DNA of 64,000 nucleotides from Auanema rhodensis (Eukaryota > Nematoda > Chromadorea > Rhabditida > Rhabditidae), in NCBI GenBank assembly GCA_964057225.1, contig CAXKVF010000090.1, forward strand, positions 86,823 to 150,822, given 5' to 3'. The notes under the pieces are model-generated. The model saw only the letters and a list, made by a program, of their open reading frames with translations. It did no database searches and was not told the DNA's origin. A program made the position numbers and the translations under genes. Positions 39,395-52,660 of the stretch are shown piece by piece. The stretch's first letter is position 1. Every line of letters begins with the position of its first letter.

Positions 39395-40157
39395 ATGCGG
39401 TTTTCAAAATTAGATTCCCCATGTCCATATTAGTCTAAAAACAAATTTTTATTGATATTGGTTCATGGTAACCATGACTTTGAAATTTACGTGAACTTTA
39501 ATTTATGCTAATTAAATGTACACGTGATGTGCACTTGGTATGTAACTCGCTTCACGTGAAAGATAAAGAGATGCGGTTTTCAAAATTAGATTCCCCATGT
39601 CCATATTAGTCTAAAAACAAATTTTTATTGATATTGCTTCATGGTAACCATGACTTTGAAATTTACGTGAACTTTAATTTATGCTAATTAAATGTACACG
39701 TGATGTGCACTTGGTATGTAACTCGCTTCACGTGAAAGATAAAGAGATGCGGTTTTCAAAATTAGATTCCCCATGTCCATATTAGTCTGAAAACAAATTT
39801 TTATTGATATTGGTTCATGGTAACCATGACTTTGAAATTTACGTGAACTTTAATTTATGCTAATTAAATGTACACGTGATGTGCACTTGGTATGTAACTC
39901 GCTTCACGTGAAAGATAAAGAGATGCGGTTTTCAAAATTAGATTCCCCATGTCCATATTAGTCTAAAAACAACTTTTTATTGATATTGGTGCATGGTAAC
40001 CATGACTTTGAAATTTACGTGAACTTTAATTTATGCTAATTAAATGTACACGTGATGTGCACTTGGTATATAACTCGCTTCACGTGAAAGATAAAGAGAT
40101 GCGGTTTTCAAAATTAGATTCCCCATGTCCATATTAGTCTAAAAACAAATTTTTATT
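39395..40157 (+). repeat. Short duplicated block (48-monomer offset)
   Basis: This matches 30947-31709, offset 8448 bp, by GTCTGAAAA at 39789 and TATATAAC near 40069. It then departs, because the TTATTAATATT marker is absent from monomer 229. One private change was seen (C at 39973). The segment 30.9-32.9 kb has therefore supplied two separate downstream copies. Confidence 0.75.
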
Positions 40158-41399
40158 GATATTGCTTCATGGTAACCATGACTTTGAAATTTACGTGAAC
40201 TTTAATTTATGCTAATTAAATGTACACGTGATGTGCACTTGGTATGTAACTCGCTTCACGTGAAAGATAAAGAGATGCGGTTTTCAAAATTAGATTCCCC
40301 ATGTCCATATTAGTCTAAAAACAAATTTTTATTGATATTGGTTCATGGTAACCATGACTTTGAAATTTACGTGAACTTTAATTTATGCTAATTAAATGTA
40401 CACGTGATGTGCACTTGGTATGTAACTCGCTTCACGTGAAAGATAAAGAGATGCGGTTTTCAAAATTAGATTCCCCATGTCCATATTAGTCTAAAAACAA
40501 ATTTTTATTGATATTGGTGCATGGTAACCATGACTTTGAAATTTACGTGAACTTTAATTTATGCTAATTAAATGTACACGTGATGTGCACTTGGTATGTA
40601 ACTCGCTTCACGTGAAAGATAAAGAGATGCGGTTTTCAAAATTAGATTCCCCATGTCCATATTAGTCTAAAAACAAATTTTTATTGATATTGGTGCATGG
40701 TAACCATGACTTTGAAATTTACGTGAACTTTAATTTATGCTAATTAAATGTACACGTGATGTGCACTTGGTATGTAACTCGCTTCACGTGAAAGATAAAG
40801 AAATGCGGTTTTCAAAATTAGATTCCCCATGTCCATATTAGTCTAAAAACAAATTTTTATTGATATTGGTTCATGGTAACCATGACTTTGAAATTTACGT
40901 GAACTTTAATTTATGCTAATTAAATGTACACGTGATGTGCACTTGGTATGTAACTCGCTTCACGTGAAAGATAAAGAGATGCGGTTTTCAAAATTAGATT
41001 CCCCATGTCCATATTAGTCTAAAAACAAATTTTTATTGATATTGGTGCATGGTAACCATGACTTTGAAATTTACGTGAACTTTAATTTATGCTAATTAAA
41101 TGTACACGTGATGTGCACTTGGTATGTAACTCGCTTCACGTGAAAGATAAAGAAATGCGGTTTTCAAAATTAGATTCCCCATGTCCATATTAGTCTAAAA
41201 ACAAATTTTTATTGATATTGGTGCATGGTAACCATGACTTTGAAATTTACGTGAACTTTAATTTATGCTAATTAAATGTACACGTGATGTGCACTTGGTA
41301 TGTAACTCGCTTCACGTGAAAGATAAAGAAATGCGGTTTTCAAAATTAGATTCCCCATGTCCATATTAGTCTAAAAACAAATTTTTATTGATATTGGTT
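40158..41399 (+). repeat. Class 2 GAAATG-rich segment
   Basis: Monomers 231, 232, 234 and 235 are class 2; 232, 234 and 235 have GAAATG. No rare markers and no HOR assignable by eye. From here to the window end GAAATG becomes frequent, including on class 1 copies, unlike the first 40 kb. Confidence 0.6.
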
Positions 41400-44300
41400 C
41401 ATGGTAACCATGACTTTGAAATTTACGTGAACTTTAATTTATGCTAATTAAATGTACACGTGATGTGCACTTGGTATGTAACTCGCTTCACGTGAAAGAT
41501 AAAGAGATGCGGTTTTCAAAATTAGATTCCCCATGTCCATATTAGTCTAAAAACAAATTTTTATTGATATTGGTGCATGGTAACCATGACTTTGAAATTT
41601 ACGTGAACTTTAATTTATGCTAATTAAATGTACACGTGATGTGCACTTGGTATGTAACTCGCTTCACGTGAAAGATAAAGAGATGCGGTTTTCAAAATTA
41701 GATTCCCCATGTCCATATTAGTCTAAAAACAAATTTTTATTGATATTGGTTCATGGTAACCATGACTTTGAAATTTACGTGAACTTTAATTTATGCTAAT
41801 TAAATGTACACGTGATGTGCACTTGGTATGTAACTCGCTTCACGTGAAAGATAAAGAGATGCGGTTTTCAAAATTAGATTCCCCATGTCCATATTAGTCT
41901 AAAAACAAATTTTTATTGATATTGCTTCATGGTAACCATGACTTTGAAATTTACGTGAACTTTAATTTATGCTAATTAAATGTACACGTGATGTGCACTT
42001 GGTATGTAACTCGCTTCACGTGAAAGATAAAGAGATGCGGTTTTCAAAATTAGATTCCCCATGTCCATATTAGTCAAAAAACAAATTTTTATTGATATTG
42101 GTGCATGGTAACCATGACTTTGAAATTTACGTGAACTTTAATTTATGCTAATTAAATGTACACGTGATGTGCACTTGGTATGTAACTCGCTTCACGTGAA
42201 AGATAAAGAAATGCGGTTTTCAAAATTAGATTCCCCATGTCCATATTAGTCTAAAAACAAATTTTTATTGATATTGGTTCATGGTAACCATGACTTTGAA
42301 ATTTACGTGAACTTTAATTTATGCTAATTAAATGTACACGTGATGTGCACTTGGTATGTAACTCGCTTCACGTGAAAGATAAAGAGATGCGGTTTTCAAA
42401 ATTAGATTCCCCATGTCCATATTAGTCTAAAAACAGATTTTTATTGATATTGGTTCATGGTAACCATGACTTTGAAATTTACGTGAACTTTAATTTATGC
42501 TAATTAAATGTACACGTGATGTGCACTTGGTATGTAACTCGCTTCACGTGAAAGATAAAGAGATGCGGTTTTCAAAATTAGATTCCCCTTGTCCATATTA
42601 GTCTAAAAACAAATTTTTATTGATATTGGTTCATGGTAACCATGACTTTGAAATTTACGTGAACTTTAATTTATGCTAATTAAATGTACACGTGATGTGC
42701 ACTTGGTATGTAACTCGCTTCACGTGAAAGATAAAGAAATGCGGTTTTCAAAATTAGATTCCCCATGTCCATATTAGTCTAAAAACAAATTTTTATTGAT
42801 ATTGGTTCATGGTAACCATGACTTTGAAATTTACGTGAACTTTAATTTATGCTAATTAAATGTACACGTGATGTGCACTTGGTATGTAACTCGCTTCACG
42901 TGAAAGATAAAGAGATGCGGTTTTCAAAATTAGATTCCCCATGTCCATATTAGTCTAAAAACAAATTTTTATTGATATTGGTTCATGGTAACCATGACTT
43001 TGAAATTTACGTGAACTTTAATTTATGCTAATTAAATGTACACGTGATGTGCACTTGGTATGTAACTCGCTTCACGTGAAAGATAAAGAGATGCGGTTTT
43101 CAAAATTAGATTCCCCATGTCCATATTAGTCTAAAAACAAATTTTTATTGATATTGGTGCATGGTAACCATGACTTTGAAATTTACGTGAACTTTAATTT
43201 ATGCTAATTAAATGTACACGTGATGTGCACTTGGTATGTAACTCGCTTCACGTGAAAGATAAAGAAATGCGGTTTTCAAAATTAGATTCCTCATGTCCAT
43301 ATTAGTCTAAAAACAAATTTTTATTGATATTGGTTCATGGTAACCATGACTTTGAAATTTACGTGAACTTTAATTTATGCTAATTAAATGTACACGTGAT
43401 GTGCACTTGGTATGTAACTCGCTTCACGTGAAAGATAAAGAAATGCGGTTTTCAAAATTAGATTCCCCGTGTCCATATTAGTCTAAAAACAAATTTTTAT
43501 TGATATTGGTTCATGGTAACCATGACTTTGAAATTTACGTGAACTTTAATTTATGCTAATTAAATGTACACGTGATGTGCACTTGGTATGTAACTCGCTT
43601 CACGTGAAAGATAAAGAGATGCGGTTTTCAAAATTAGATTCCCCATGTCCATATTAGTCTAAAAACAAATTTTTATTGATATTGGTGCATGGTAACCATG
43701 ACTTTGAAATTTACGTGAACTTTAATTTATGCTAATTAAATGTACACGTGATGTGCACTTGGTATGTAACTCGCTTCACGTGAAAGATAAAGAGATGCGG
43801 TTTTCAAAATTAGATTCCCCATGTCCATATTAGTCTAAAAACAAATTTTTATTGATATTGGTTCATGGTAACCATGACTTTGAAATTTACGTGAACTTTA
43901 ATTTATGCTAATTAAATGTACACGTGATGTGCACTTGGTATGTAACTCGCTTCACGTGAAAGATAAAGAGATGCGGTTTTCAAAATTAGATTCCCCATGT
44001 CCATATTAGTCTAAAAACAAATTTTTATTGATATTGCTTCATGGTAACCATGACTTTGAAATTTACGTGAACTTTAATTTATGCTAATTAAATGTACACG
44101 TGATGTGCACTTGGTATGTAACTCGCTTCACGTGAAAGATAAAGAGATGCGGTTTTCAAAATTAGATTCCCCATGTCCATATTAGTCTAAAAACAAATTT
44201 TTATTGATATTGGTGCATGGTAACCATGACTTTGAAATTTACGTGAACTTTAATTTATGCTAATTAAATGTACACGTGATGTGCACTTGGTATGTAACTC

Positions 44301-47137
44301 GCTTCACGTGAAAGATAAAGAGATGCGGTTTTCAAAATTAGATTCCCCATGTCCATATTAGTCTAAAAACAAATTTTTATTGATATTGGTGCATGGTAAC
44401 CATGACTTTGAAATTTACGTGAACTTTAATTTATGCTAATTAAATGTACACGTGATGTGCACTTGGTATGTAACTCGCTTCACGTGAAAGATAAAGAGAT
44501 GCGGTTTTCAAAATTAGATTCCCCATGTCCATATTAGTCTAAAAACAAATTTTTATTGATATTGGTTCATGGTAACCATGACTTTGAAATTTACGTGAAC
44601 TTTAATTTATGCTAATTAAATGTACACGTGATGTGCACTTGGTATGTAACTCGCTTCACGTGAAAGATAAAGAGATGCGGTTTTCAAAATTAGATTCCCC
44701 ATGTCCATATTAGTCTAAAAACAAATTTTTATTGATATTGCTTCATGGTAACCATGACTTTGAAATTTACGTGAACTTTAATTTATGCTAATTAAATGTA
44801 CACGTGATGTGCACTTGGTATGTAACTCGCTTCACGTGAAAGATAAAGAGATGCGGTTTTCAAAATTAGATTCCCCATGTCCATATTAGTCAAAAAACAA
44901 ATTTTTATTGATATTGGTGCATGGTAACCATGACTTTGAAATTTACGTGAACTTTAATTTATGCTAATTAAATGTACACGTGATGTGCACTTGGTATGTA
45001 ACTCGCTTCACGTGAAAGATAAAGAAATGCGGTTTTCAAAATTAGATTCCCCATGTCCATATTAGTCTAAAAACAAATTTTTATTGATATTGGTTCATGG
45101 TAACCATGACTTTGAAATTTACGTGAACTTTAATTTATGCTAATTAAATGTACACGTGATGTGCACTTGGTATGTAACTCGCTTCACGTGAAAGATAAAG
45201 AGATGCGGTTTTCAAAATTAGATTCCCCATGTCCATATTAGTCTAAAAACAGATTTTTATTGATATTGGTTCATGGTAACCATGACTTTGAAATTTACGT
45301 GAACTTTAATTTATGCTAATTAAATGTACACGTGATGTGCACTTGGTATGTAACTCGCTTCACGTGAAAGATAAAGAGATGCGGTTTTCAAAATTAGATT
45401 CCCCTTGTCCATATTAGTCTAAAAACAAATTTTTATTGATATTGGTTCATGGTAACCATGACTTTGAAATTTACGTGAACTTTAATTTATGCTAATTAAA
45501 TGTACACGTGATGTGCACTTGGTATGTAACTCGCTTCACGTGAAAGATAAAGAAATGCGGTTTTCAAAATTAGATTCCCCATGTCCATATTAGTCTAAAA
45601 ACAAATTTTTATTGATATTGGTTCATGGTAACCATGACTTTGAAATTTACGTGAACTTTAATTTATGCTAATTAAATGTACACGTGATGTGCACTTGGTA
45701 TGTAACTCGCTTCACGTGAAAGATAAAGAGATGCGGTTTTCAAAATTAGATTCCCCATGTCCATATTAGTCTAAAAACAAATTTTTATTGATATTGGTTC
45801 ATGGTAACCATGACTTTGAAATTTACGTGAACTTTAATTTATGCTAATTAAATGTACACGTGATGTGCACTTGGTATGTAACTCGCTTCACGTGAAAGAT
45901 AAAGAGATGCGGTTTTCAAAATTAGATTCCCCATGTCCATATTAGTCTAAAAACAAATTTTTATTGATATTGGTGCATGGTAACCATGACTTTGAAATTT
46001 ACGTGAACTTTAATTTATGCTAATTAAATGTACACGTGATGTGCACTTGGTATGTAACTCGCTTCACGTGAAAGATAAAGAAATGCGGTTTTCAAAATTA
46101 GATTCCTCATGTCCATATTAGTCTAAAAACAAATTTTTATTGATATTGGTTCATGGTAACCATGACTTTGAAATTTACGTGAACTTTAATTTATGCTAAT
46201 TAAATGTACACGTGATGTGCACTTGGTATGTAACTCGCTTCACGTGAAAGATAAAGAAATGCGGTTTTCAAAATTAGATTCCCCGTGTCCATATTAGTCT
46301 AAAAACAAATTTTTATTGATATTGGTTCATGGTAACCATGACTTTGAAATTTACGTGAACTTTAATTTATGCTAATTAAATGTACACGTGATGTGCACTT
46401 GGTATGTAACTCGCTTCACGTGAAAGATAAAGAGATGCGGTTTTCAAAATTAGATTCCCCATGTCCATATTAGTCTAAAAACAAATTTTTATTGATATTG
46501 GTGCATGGTAACCATGACTTTGAAATTTACGTGAACTTTAATTTATGCTAATTAAATGTACACGTGATGTGCACTTGGTATGTAACTCGCTTCACGTGAA
46601 AGATAAAGAGATGCGGTTTTCAAAATTAGATTCCCCATGTCCATATTAGTCTAAAAACAAATTTTTATTGATATTGGTTCATGGTAACCATGACTTTGAA
46701 ATTTACGTGAACTTTAATTTATGCTAATTAAATGTACACGTGATGTGCACTTGGTATGTAACTCGCTTCACGTGAAAGATAAAGAGATGCGGTTTTCAAA
46801 ATTAGATTCCCCATGTCCATATTAGTCTAAAAACAAATTTTTATTGATATTGCTTCATGGTAACCATGACTTTGAAATTTACGTGAACTTTAATTTATGC
46901 TAATTAAATGTACACGTGATGTGCACTTGGTATGTAACTCGCTTCACGTGAAAGATAAAGAGATGCGGTTTTCAAAATTAGATTCCCCATGTCCATATTA
47001 GTCTAAAAACAAATTTTTATTGATATTGGTGCATGGTAACCATGACTTTGAAATTTACGTGAACTTTAATTTATGCTAATTAAATGTACACGTGATGTGC
47101 ACTTGGTATGTAACTCGCTTCACGTGAAAGATAAAGA
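41400..47137 (+). repeat. 16-monomer tandem higher-order repeat (2816 bp), 2.0 copies
   Basis: Monomers 237-251 match 253-267. Shared markers: GTCAAAAAAC at 42076 and 44892; ACAGATT at 42436 and 45252; CCCCTTG ending monomers 242 and 258; CCTCATG ending 246 and 262; CCCCGTG ending 247 and 263. I saw no private differences between the two copies at marker sites. The limits are the class change at monomers 236/252 and the position-147 change at 252/268. A third partial use starts at monomer 268 (ACAGATT at 47364). Confidence 0.87.
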
Positions 47138-48732
47138 AATGCGGTTTTCAAAATTAGATTCCCCATGTCCATATTAGTCTAAAAACAAATTTTTATTGAT
47201 ATTGGTTCATGGTAACCATGACTTTGAAATTTACGTGAACTTTAATTTATGCTAATTAAATGTACACGTGATGTGCACTTGGTATGTAACTCGCTTCACG
47301 TGAAAGATAAAGAGATGCGGTTTTCAAAATTAGATTCCCCATGTCCATATTAGTCTAAAAACAGATTTTTATTGATATTGGTTCATGGTAACCATGACTT
47401 TGAAATTTACGTGAACTTTAATTTATGCTAATTAAATGTACACGTGATGTGCACTTGGTATGTAACTCGCTTCACGTGAAAGATAAAGAGATGCGGTTTT
47501 CAAAATTAGATTCCCCTTGTCCATATTAGTCTAAAAACAAATTTTTATTGATATTGGTTCATGGTAACCATGACTTTGAAATTTACGTGAACTTTAATTT
47601 ATGCTAATTAAATGTACACGTGATGTGCACTTGGTATGTAACTCGCTTCACGTGAAAGATAAAGAAATGCGGTTTTCAAAATTAGATTCCCCATGTCCAT
47701 ATTAGTCTAAAAACAAATTTTTATTGATATTGGTTCATGGTAACCATGACTTTGAAATTTACGTGAACTTTAATTTATGCTAATTAAATGTACACGTGAT
47801 GTGCACTTGGTATGTAACTCGCTTCACGTGAAAGATAAAGAGATGCGGTTTTCAAAATTAGATTCCCCATGTCCATATTAGTCTAAAAACAAATTTTTAT
47901 TGATATTGGTTCATGGTAACCATGACTTTGAAATTTACGTGAACTTTAATTTATGCTAATTAAATGTACACGTGATGTGCACTTGGTATGTAACTCGCTT
48001 CACGTGAAAGATAAAGAGATGCGGTTTTCAAAATTAGATTCCCCATGTCCATATTAGTCTAAAAACAAATTTTTATTGATATTGGTTCATGGTAACCATG
48101 ACTTTGAAATTTACGTGAACTTTAATTTATGCTAATTAAATGTACACGTGATGTGCACTTGGTATGTAACTCGCTTCACGTGAAAGATAAAGAGATGCGG
48201 TTTTCAAAATTAGATTCCCCATGTCCATATTAGTCTAAAAACAAATTTTTATTGATATTGGTGCATGGTAACCATGACTTTGAAATTTACGTGAACTTTA
48301 ATTTATGCTAATTAAATGTACACGTGATGTGCACTTGGTATGTAACTCGCTTCACGTGAAAGATAAAGAAATGCGGTTTTCAAAATTAGATTCCTCATGT
48401 CCATATTAGTCTAAAAACAAATTTTTATTGATATTGGTTCATGGTAACCATGACTTTGAAATTTACGTGAACTTTAATTTATGCTAATTAAATGTACACG
48501 TGATGTGCACTTGGTATGTAACTCGCTTCACGTGAAAGATAAAGAGATGCGGTTTTCAAAATTAGATTCCCCATGTCCATATTAGTCTAAAAACAAATTT
48601 TTATTGATATTGGTTCATGGTAACCATGACTTTGAAATTTACGTGAACTTTAATTTATGCTAATTAAATGTACACGTGATGTGCACTTGGTATGTAACTC
48701 GCTTCACGTGAAAGATAAAGAGATGCGGTTTT
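45798..48732 (+). repeat. Duplicated block, copy 1 (39-monomer offset)
   Basis: Monomers 262-276 match 301-315 in class order and in every marker: CCTCATG, CCCCGTG, GAAATG positions, ACAGATT, CCCCTTG. It overlaps the second unit of the 16-monomer HOR and extends beyond it. The right limit is T at 48733, absent from the partner. Confidence 0.85.
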
Positions 48733-50629
48733 TAAAATTAGATTCCCCATGTCCATATTAGTCTAAAAACAAATTTTTATTGATATTGGTTCATGGTAAC
48801 CATGACTTTGAAATTTACGTGAACTTTAATTTATGCTAATTAAATGTACACGTGATGTGCACTTGGTATGTAACTCGCTTCACGTGAAAGATAAAGAGAT
48901 GCGGTTTTCAAAATTAGATTCCCCATGTCCATATTAGTCTAAAAACAAATTTTTATTGATATTGGTGCATGGTAACCATGACTTTGAAATTTACGTGAAC
49001 TTTAATTTATGCTAATTAAATGTACACGTGATGTGCACTTGGTATGTAACTCGCTTCACGTGAAAGATAAAGAAATGCGGTTTTCAAAATTAGATTCCCC
49101 ATGTCCATATTAGTCTAAAAACAAATTTTTATTGATATTGGTTCATGGTAACCATGACTTTGAAATTTACGTGAACTTTAATTTATGCTAATTAAATGTA
49201 CACGTGATGTGCACTTGGTATGTAACTCGCTTCACGTGAAAGATAAAGAGATGCGGTTTTCAAAATTAGATTCCCCATGTCCATATTAGTCTAAAAACAA
49301 ATTTTTATTGATATTGGTTCATGGTAACCATGACTTTGAAATTTACGTGAACTTTAATTTATGCTAATTAAATGTACACGTGATGTGCACTTGGTATGTA
49401 ACTCGCTTCACGTGAAAGATAAAGAGATGCGGTTTTCAAAATTAGATTCCCCATGTCCATATTAGTCTAAAAACAAATTTTTATTGATATTGGTTCATAG
49501 TAACCATGACTTTGAAATTTACGTGAACTTTAATTTATGCTAATTAAATGTACACGTGATGTGCACTTGGTATGTAACTCGCTTCACGTGAAAGATAAAG
49601 AGATGCGGTTTTCAAAATTAGATTCCCCATGTCCATATTAGTCTAAAAACAAATTTTTATTGATATTGCTTCATGGTAACCATGACTTTGAAATTTACGT
49701 GAACTTTAATTTATGCTAATTAAATGTACACGTGATGTGCACTTGGTATGTAACTCGCTTCACGTGAAAGATAAAGAGATGCGGTTTTCAAAATTAGATT
49801 CCCCATGTCCATATTAGTCTAAAAACAAATTTTTATTGATATTGGTGCATGGTAACCATGACTTTGAAATTTACGTGAACTTTAATTTATGCTAATTAAA
49901 TGTACACGTGATGTGCACTTGGTATGTAACTCGCTTCACGTGAAAGATAAAGAAATGCGGTTTTCAAAATTAGATTCCCCATGTCCATATTAGTCTAAAA
50001 ACAAATTTTTATTGATATTGGTTCATGGTAACCATGACTTTGAAATTTACGTGAACTTTAATTTATGCTAATTAAATGTACACGTGATGTGCACTTGGTA
50101 TGTAACTCGCTTCACGTGAAAGATAAAGAGATGCGGTTTTCAAAATTAGATTCCCCATGTCCATATTAGTCTAAAAACAAATTTTTATTGATATTGGTTC
50201 ATGGTAACCATGACTTTGAAATTTACGTGAACTTTAATTTATGCTAATTAAATGTACACGTGATGTGCACTTGGTATGTAACTCGCTTCACGTGAAAGAT
50301 AAAGAGAAGCGGTTCTCAAAATTAGATTCCCCTTGTCCATATTAGTCTAAAAACAAATTTTTATTGATATTGGTTCATGGTAACCATGACTTTGAAATTT
50401 ACGTGAACTTTAATTTATGCTAATTAAATGTACACGTGATGTGCACTTGGTATGTAACTCGCTTCACGTGAAAGATAAAGAAATGCGGTTTTCAAAATTA
50501 GATTCCCCATGTCCATATTAGTCTAAAAACAAATTTTTATTGATATTGGTTCATGGTAACCATGACTTTGAAATTTACGTGAACTTTAATTTATGCTAAT
50601 TAAATGTACACGTGATGTGCACTTGGTAT
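48396..50629 (+). repeat. Duplicated block, copy 1 (76-monomer offset)
   Basis: Monomers 276-288 match 352-364 at the window end. Shared markers are the T-rich GGTTTTTAAAA at 48733, CATAGTAAC at 49499, a class 3 copy (283), class 2 GAAATG (284), and GAGAAGCGGTTCTC with CCCCTTG in 286. The match runs off the window end, so the true block is longer. Confidence 0.85.
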
Positions 50630-52264
50630 GTAACTCGCTTCACGTGAAAGATAAAGAGATGCGGTTTTCAAAATTAGATTCCCCATGTCCATATTAGTCT
50701 AAAAACAAATTTTTATTGATATTGGTTCATGGTAACCATGACTTTGAAATTTACGTGAACTTTAATTTATGCTAATTAAATGTACACGTGATGTGCACTT
50801 GGTATGTAACTCGCTTCACGTGAAAGATAAAGAGATGCGGTTTTCAAAATTAGATTCCCCATGTCCATATTAGTCTAAAAACAAATTTTTATTGATATTG
50901 GTTCATGGTAACCATGACTTTGAAATTTACGTTAACTTTAATTTATGCTAATTAAATGTACACGTGATGTGCACTTGGTATGTAACTCGCTTCACGTGAA
51001 AGATAAAGAGATGCGGTTTTCAAAATTAGATTCCCCATGTCCATATTAGTCTAAAAACAAATTTTTATTGATATTGGTGCATGGTAACCATGACTTTGAA
51101 ATTTACGTGAACTTTAATTTATGCTAATTAAATGTACACGTGATGTGCACTTGGTATGTAACTCGCTTCACGTGAAAGATAAAGAAATGCGGTTTTCAAA
51201 ATTAGATTCCTCATGTCCATATTAGTCTAAAAACAAATTTTTATTGATATTGGTTCATGGTAACCATGACTTTGAAATTTACGTGAACTTTAATTTATGC
51301 TAATTAAATGTACACGTGATGTGCACTTGGTATGTAACTCGCTTCACGTGAAAGATAAAGAGATGCGGTTTTCAAAATTAGATTCCCCATGTCCATATTA
51401 GTCTAAAAACAAATTTTTATTGATATTGGTTCATGGTAACCATGACTTTGAAATTTACGTGAACTTTAATTTATGCTAATTAAATGTACACGTGATGTGC
51501 ACTTGGTATGTAACTCGCTTCACGTGAAAGATAAAGAGATGCGGTTTTTAAAATTAGATTCCCCATGTCCATATTAGTCTAAAAACAAATTTTTATTGAT
51601 ATTGGTTCATGGTAACCATGACTTTGAAATTTACGTGAACTTTAATTTATGCTAATTAAATGTACACGTGATGTGCACTTGGTATGTAACTCGCTTCACG
51701 TGAAAGATAAAGAGATGCGGTTTTCAAAATTAGATTCCCCATGTCCATATTAGTCTAAAAACAAATTTTTATTGATATTGGTGCATGGTAACCATGACTT
51801 TGAAATTTACGTGAACTTTAATTTATGCTAATTAAATGTACACGTGATGTGCACTTGGTATGTAACTCGCTTCACGTGAAAGATAAAGAAATGCGGTTTT
51901 CAAAATTAGATTCCCCATGTCCATATTAGTCTAAAAACAAATTTTTATTGATATTGGTTCATGGTAACCATGACTTTGAAATTTACGTGAACTTTAATTT
52001 ATGCTAATTAAATGTACACGTGATGTGCACTTGGTATGTAACTCGCTTCACGTGAAAGATAAAGAGATGCGGTTTTCAAAATTAGATTCCCCATGTCCAT
52101 ATTAGTCTAAAAACAAATTTTTATTGATATTGGTTCATGGTAACCATGACTTTGAAATTTACGTGAACTTTAATTTATGCTAATTAAATGTACACGTGAT
52201 GTGCACTTGGTATGTAACTCGCTTCACGTGAAAGATAAAGAGATGCGGTTTTCAAAATTAGATT
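49955..52264 (+). repeat. Duplicated block with one-monomer gain/loss, copy 1
   Basis: Monomers 285-296 correspond to 316-326: GAGAAGCGGTTCTC at 50308, GAAATG in 287, ACGTTAACT in 290, CCTCATG in 291, GGTTTTTAAAA in 293. Between the GAAATG copy and the ACGTTAACT copy there are two plain monomers here (288, 289) but only one in the partner (319). This is a direct view of a single-unit copy change in register. Confidence 0.82.
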
Positions 52265-52267
52265 CCC
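52265..52267 (+). other. One-base deletion in monomer 297
   Basis: The CCCC run near the monomer end is CCC, giving a 175-bp monomer (52096-52270). Homopolymer shortening, real or a consensus-calling error. Confidence 0.9.
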
Positions 52268-52660
52268 ATGTCCATATTAGTCTAAAAACAAATTTTTATT
52301 GATATTGGTTCATGGTAACCATGACTTTGAAATTTACGTGAACTTTAATTTATGCTAATTAAATGTACACGTGATGTGCACTTGGTATGTAACTCGCTTC
52401 ACGTGAAAGATAAAGAGATGCGGTTTTCAAAATTAGATTCCCCATGTCCATATTAGTCTAAAAACAAATTTTTATTGATATTGGTTCATGGTAACCATGA
52501 CTTTGAAATTTACGTGAACTTTAATTTATGCTAATTAAATGTACACGTGATGTGCACTTGGTATGTAACTCGCTTCACGTGAAAGATAAAGAGATGCGGT
52601 TTTCAAAATTAGATTCCCCATGTCCATATTAGTCTAAAAACAAATTTTTATTGATATTGC

